Shown: positions 62,988 through 64,000 of the stretch, one piece after another
Layout: each line of letters starts with the position of its first letter
How positions within the stretch are numbered: the first letter of the stretch is position 1
Assembly: GCF_021919345.1 (NCBI RefSeq)
Contig: NZ_CP089293.1
Coordinates: forward strand, 620,001 to 684,000
DNA length: 64,000 bases
Origin: Paenarthrobacter nicotinovorans
GTDB taxonomy: Bacteria > Actinomycetota > Actinomycetes > Actinomycetales > Micrococcaceae
Direction of reading: 5' to 3'
Position numbers and translations under genes: made by a program
The notes under the pieces: generated by a model
Database searches by the model: none
Told to the model about the DNA's origin: nothing
The model's input: the letters and a program-made list of their open reading frames with translations, nothing else

Positions 62988-63779
62988 ATGGACATCAACG
63001 GCACGGTGGCACTGGTCACTGGAGGAGCTTCAGGTTTGGGCGCTGCCACCGCAAAGCGCCTGTTCGACGCCGGAGCATCAGTGGTTCTGGTGGACCTGCC
63101 CCAGTCCGCAGGCGAGGCCTACGCGGCGGAACTCAACGCCGGGAGCAGCGGAGGCAAGGCGGTCTTCGCTCCTGCGGACGTCACCAACGAGGCCCAGGTC
63201 CAGGCCGCCGTGGACGCGGCGACATCACTGGGGCCGCTGCGCATCGTGGTCAACTGCGCCGGTATCGCGACGCCGGGAAAGGTCCTCGGCCGGGACGGCG
63301 TCCTGCCCTTGGAGACCTTCAACAAAGTGATCCAAATAAACCTCATCGGCACGTTCAACGTGATCCGGCTGGCAGCTGCTTCCATGGTGGAAACAGAACC
63401 GGTGACCACCGGGCTGGGTGGTCCCGAACGCGGCGTCATCATCAACACCGCATCCGTGGCGGCCTTCGAAGGCCAGATCGGTCAGCCCGCCTACGCCGCC
63501 TCCAAGGGAGCGGTGGCTGCCATGACGCTGCCGCTGGCGCGCGAGCTGGCGCGCTCGCTGATCCGGGTGGACACCATTGCCCCGGGCATCTTTGAAACAC
63601 CCATGATGGCCGGACTTCCCCAAGCGGCCCAGGACTCGCTGGGCCAGCAGGTCCCGCACCCCGCACGCCTGGGCCGGGCCGCCGAATACGCCAACCTGGC
63701 CGCGCACATCGTGGAAAACGCCATGTTGAACGGTGAAACCATCCGCCTGGATGGGGCCATCCGGATGGGCATCAAATGA
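62988..63779 (+). CDS. short-chain dehydrogenase, 3-hydroxyacyl-CoA dehydrogenase-like
   Basis: A 263-residue classical SDR. NAD motif [12 protein letters not shown] (about 11-22), NCAG (about 88-91), and the catalytic Ser-Tyr-Lys in [23 protein letters not shown] (Tyr and Lys in YAASK, about 167-171) are visible. The overall pattern ([25 protein letters not shown], then [12 protein letters not shown]) is that of type-2 3-hydroxyacyl-CoA dehydrogenases. It overlaps the acyl-CoA dehydrogenase gene by 4 bp (ATGA), supporting a role in beta-oxidation. AAGGAGGATGG precedes the ATG. Confidence 0.88.
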   Translation: MDINGTVALVTGGASGLGAATAKRLFDAGASVVLVDLPQSAGEAYAAELNAGSSGGKAVFAPADVTNEAQVQAAVDAATSLGPLRIVVNCAGIATPGKVLGRDGVLPLETFNKVIQINLIGTFNVIRLAAASMVETEPVTTGLGGPERGVIINTASVAAFEGQIGQPAYAASKGAVAAMTLPLARELARSLIRVDTIAPGIFETPMMAGLPQAAQDSLGQQVPHPARLGRAAEYANLAAHIVENAMLNGETIRLDGAIRMGIK

Positions 63780-64000
63780 TGGGCGACTACAGCGGCACAC
63801 CGGTAACGGCGGGATCCTCAGGTGGCACCCAGGCGTCAGCAGCGGATCTTCCCACAGCGGACTTCTTCGACTTCGAGTCGCTCCTGAGCGTCCAGGAACA
63901 GCGGAAACTCAACGAACTCCGGGCGTTTCTCGCCTCCGAGATCGCGCCGTACGCCGGGCAATGGTGGGAGAAAGCGGAATTTCCGGAGCATATCCTGCCG
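63776..64000 (+). CDS. acyl-CoA dehydrogenase, 3' truncated by the window
   Basis: Only the first 75 residues are present. After a Gly/Ser/Thr-rich start, [45 protein letters not shown] matches the N-terminal helices of acyl-CoA dehydrogenases, especially the glutaryl-CoA dehydrogenase branch. Two ATG codons in tandem (63776 and 63779) overlap the SDR stop. The flavin and catalytic regions lie beyond the window, so subgroup and activity cannot be confirmed. Confidence 0.75.
   Translation, partial: MMGDYSGTPVTAGSSGGTQASAADLPTADFFDFESLLSVQEQRKLNELRAFLASEIAPYAGQWWEKAEFPEHILP

Overview
The window looks like chromosome of a high-GC actinobacterium of the Arthrobacter / Paenarthrobacter group (Micrococcaceae). 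The evidence is GC-rich coding sequence with many GTG starts, an inulin-to-difructose-anhydride (DFA) locus of the kind described in Arthrobacter, a RamB-type regulator divergent from isocitrate lyase, and actinobacterial families throughout. I saw no phage, insertion sequence, CRISPR array, rRNA or tRNA.

Layout. 1-2285: end of a glycogen-debranching-type gene and a GNAT acetyltransferase. 2368-14993: a fructan locus of two divergent arms. The minus arm carries a sugar-binding lipoprotein, two ABC permeases, a LacI regulator, an intracellular GH32, a fructokinase and an intracellular GH91 enzyme that is probably a DFA III hydrolase. The plus arm carries a detached Tat-type leader peptide, a GH91 inulin fructotransferase and a large secreted GH32. 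15068-21068: TctCBA tricarboxylate transporter with a universal stress protein, divergent from a CitA/CitB-like two-component pair. 21108-34388: a sugar or polyol catabolic region with four Gfo/Idh/MocA dehydrogenases, one degenerate relative, two TIM-barrel isomerases, a beta-propeller protein and an ABC importer, divergent from a ROK regulator. 34474-40764: a CynX-like MFS carrier, then glyoxylate-shunt aceB and aceA and divergent ramB. 40874-44169: small accessory genes, including an SMI1/KNR4-like protein. 44180-51594: TetR and a cytochrome b561-like protein, pyridoxal kinase, a TAXI binding protein fused into a two-component operon, and an MHS carrier. 51915-64000: small and housekeeping genes, including queuosine salvage (precursor transporter and tgt), a GH76-like protein, an SDR and the start of an acyl-CoA dehydrogenase.

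How the genes work together. In the fructan locus, inulin would be converted outside to DFA III and the secreted GH32 would trim fructans. The ABC importer brings the products in. The cytoplasmic GH91 opens DFA III to inulobiose, the cytoplasmic GH32 releases fructose and the PfkB kinase phosphorylates it. A perfect 8-1-8 palindrome between the two arms is the best LacI operator candidate. Neither ABC importer has its own ATPase gene.

Structure beyond genes. Two repeat families are not explained by the genes. One is a 63-65 bp near-perfect palindrome present three times (2300, 15003, 23523), each copy just 3' of a minus-strand stop codon; two copies bracket the fructan locus exactly. The other is a family of 32-bp-period tandem repeats in four intergenic arrays (40769, 51842, 52398, 54228) that share a GTGAG-N2-AG-N-GT core; some arrays begin on the stop codon of the neighbouring gene.
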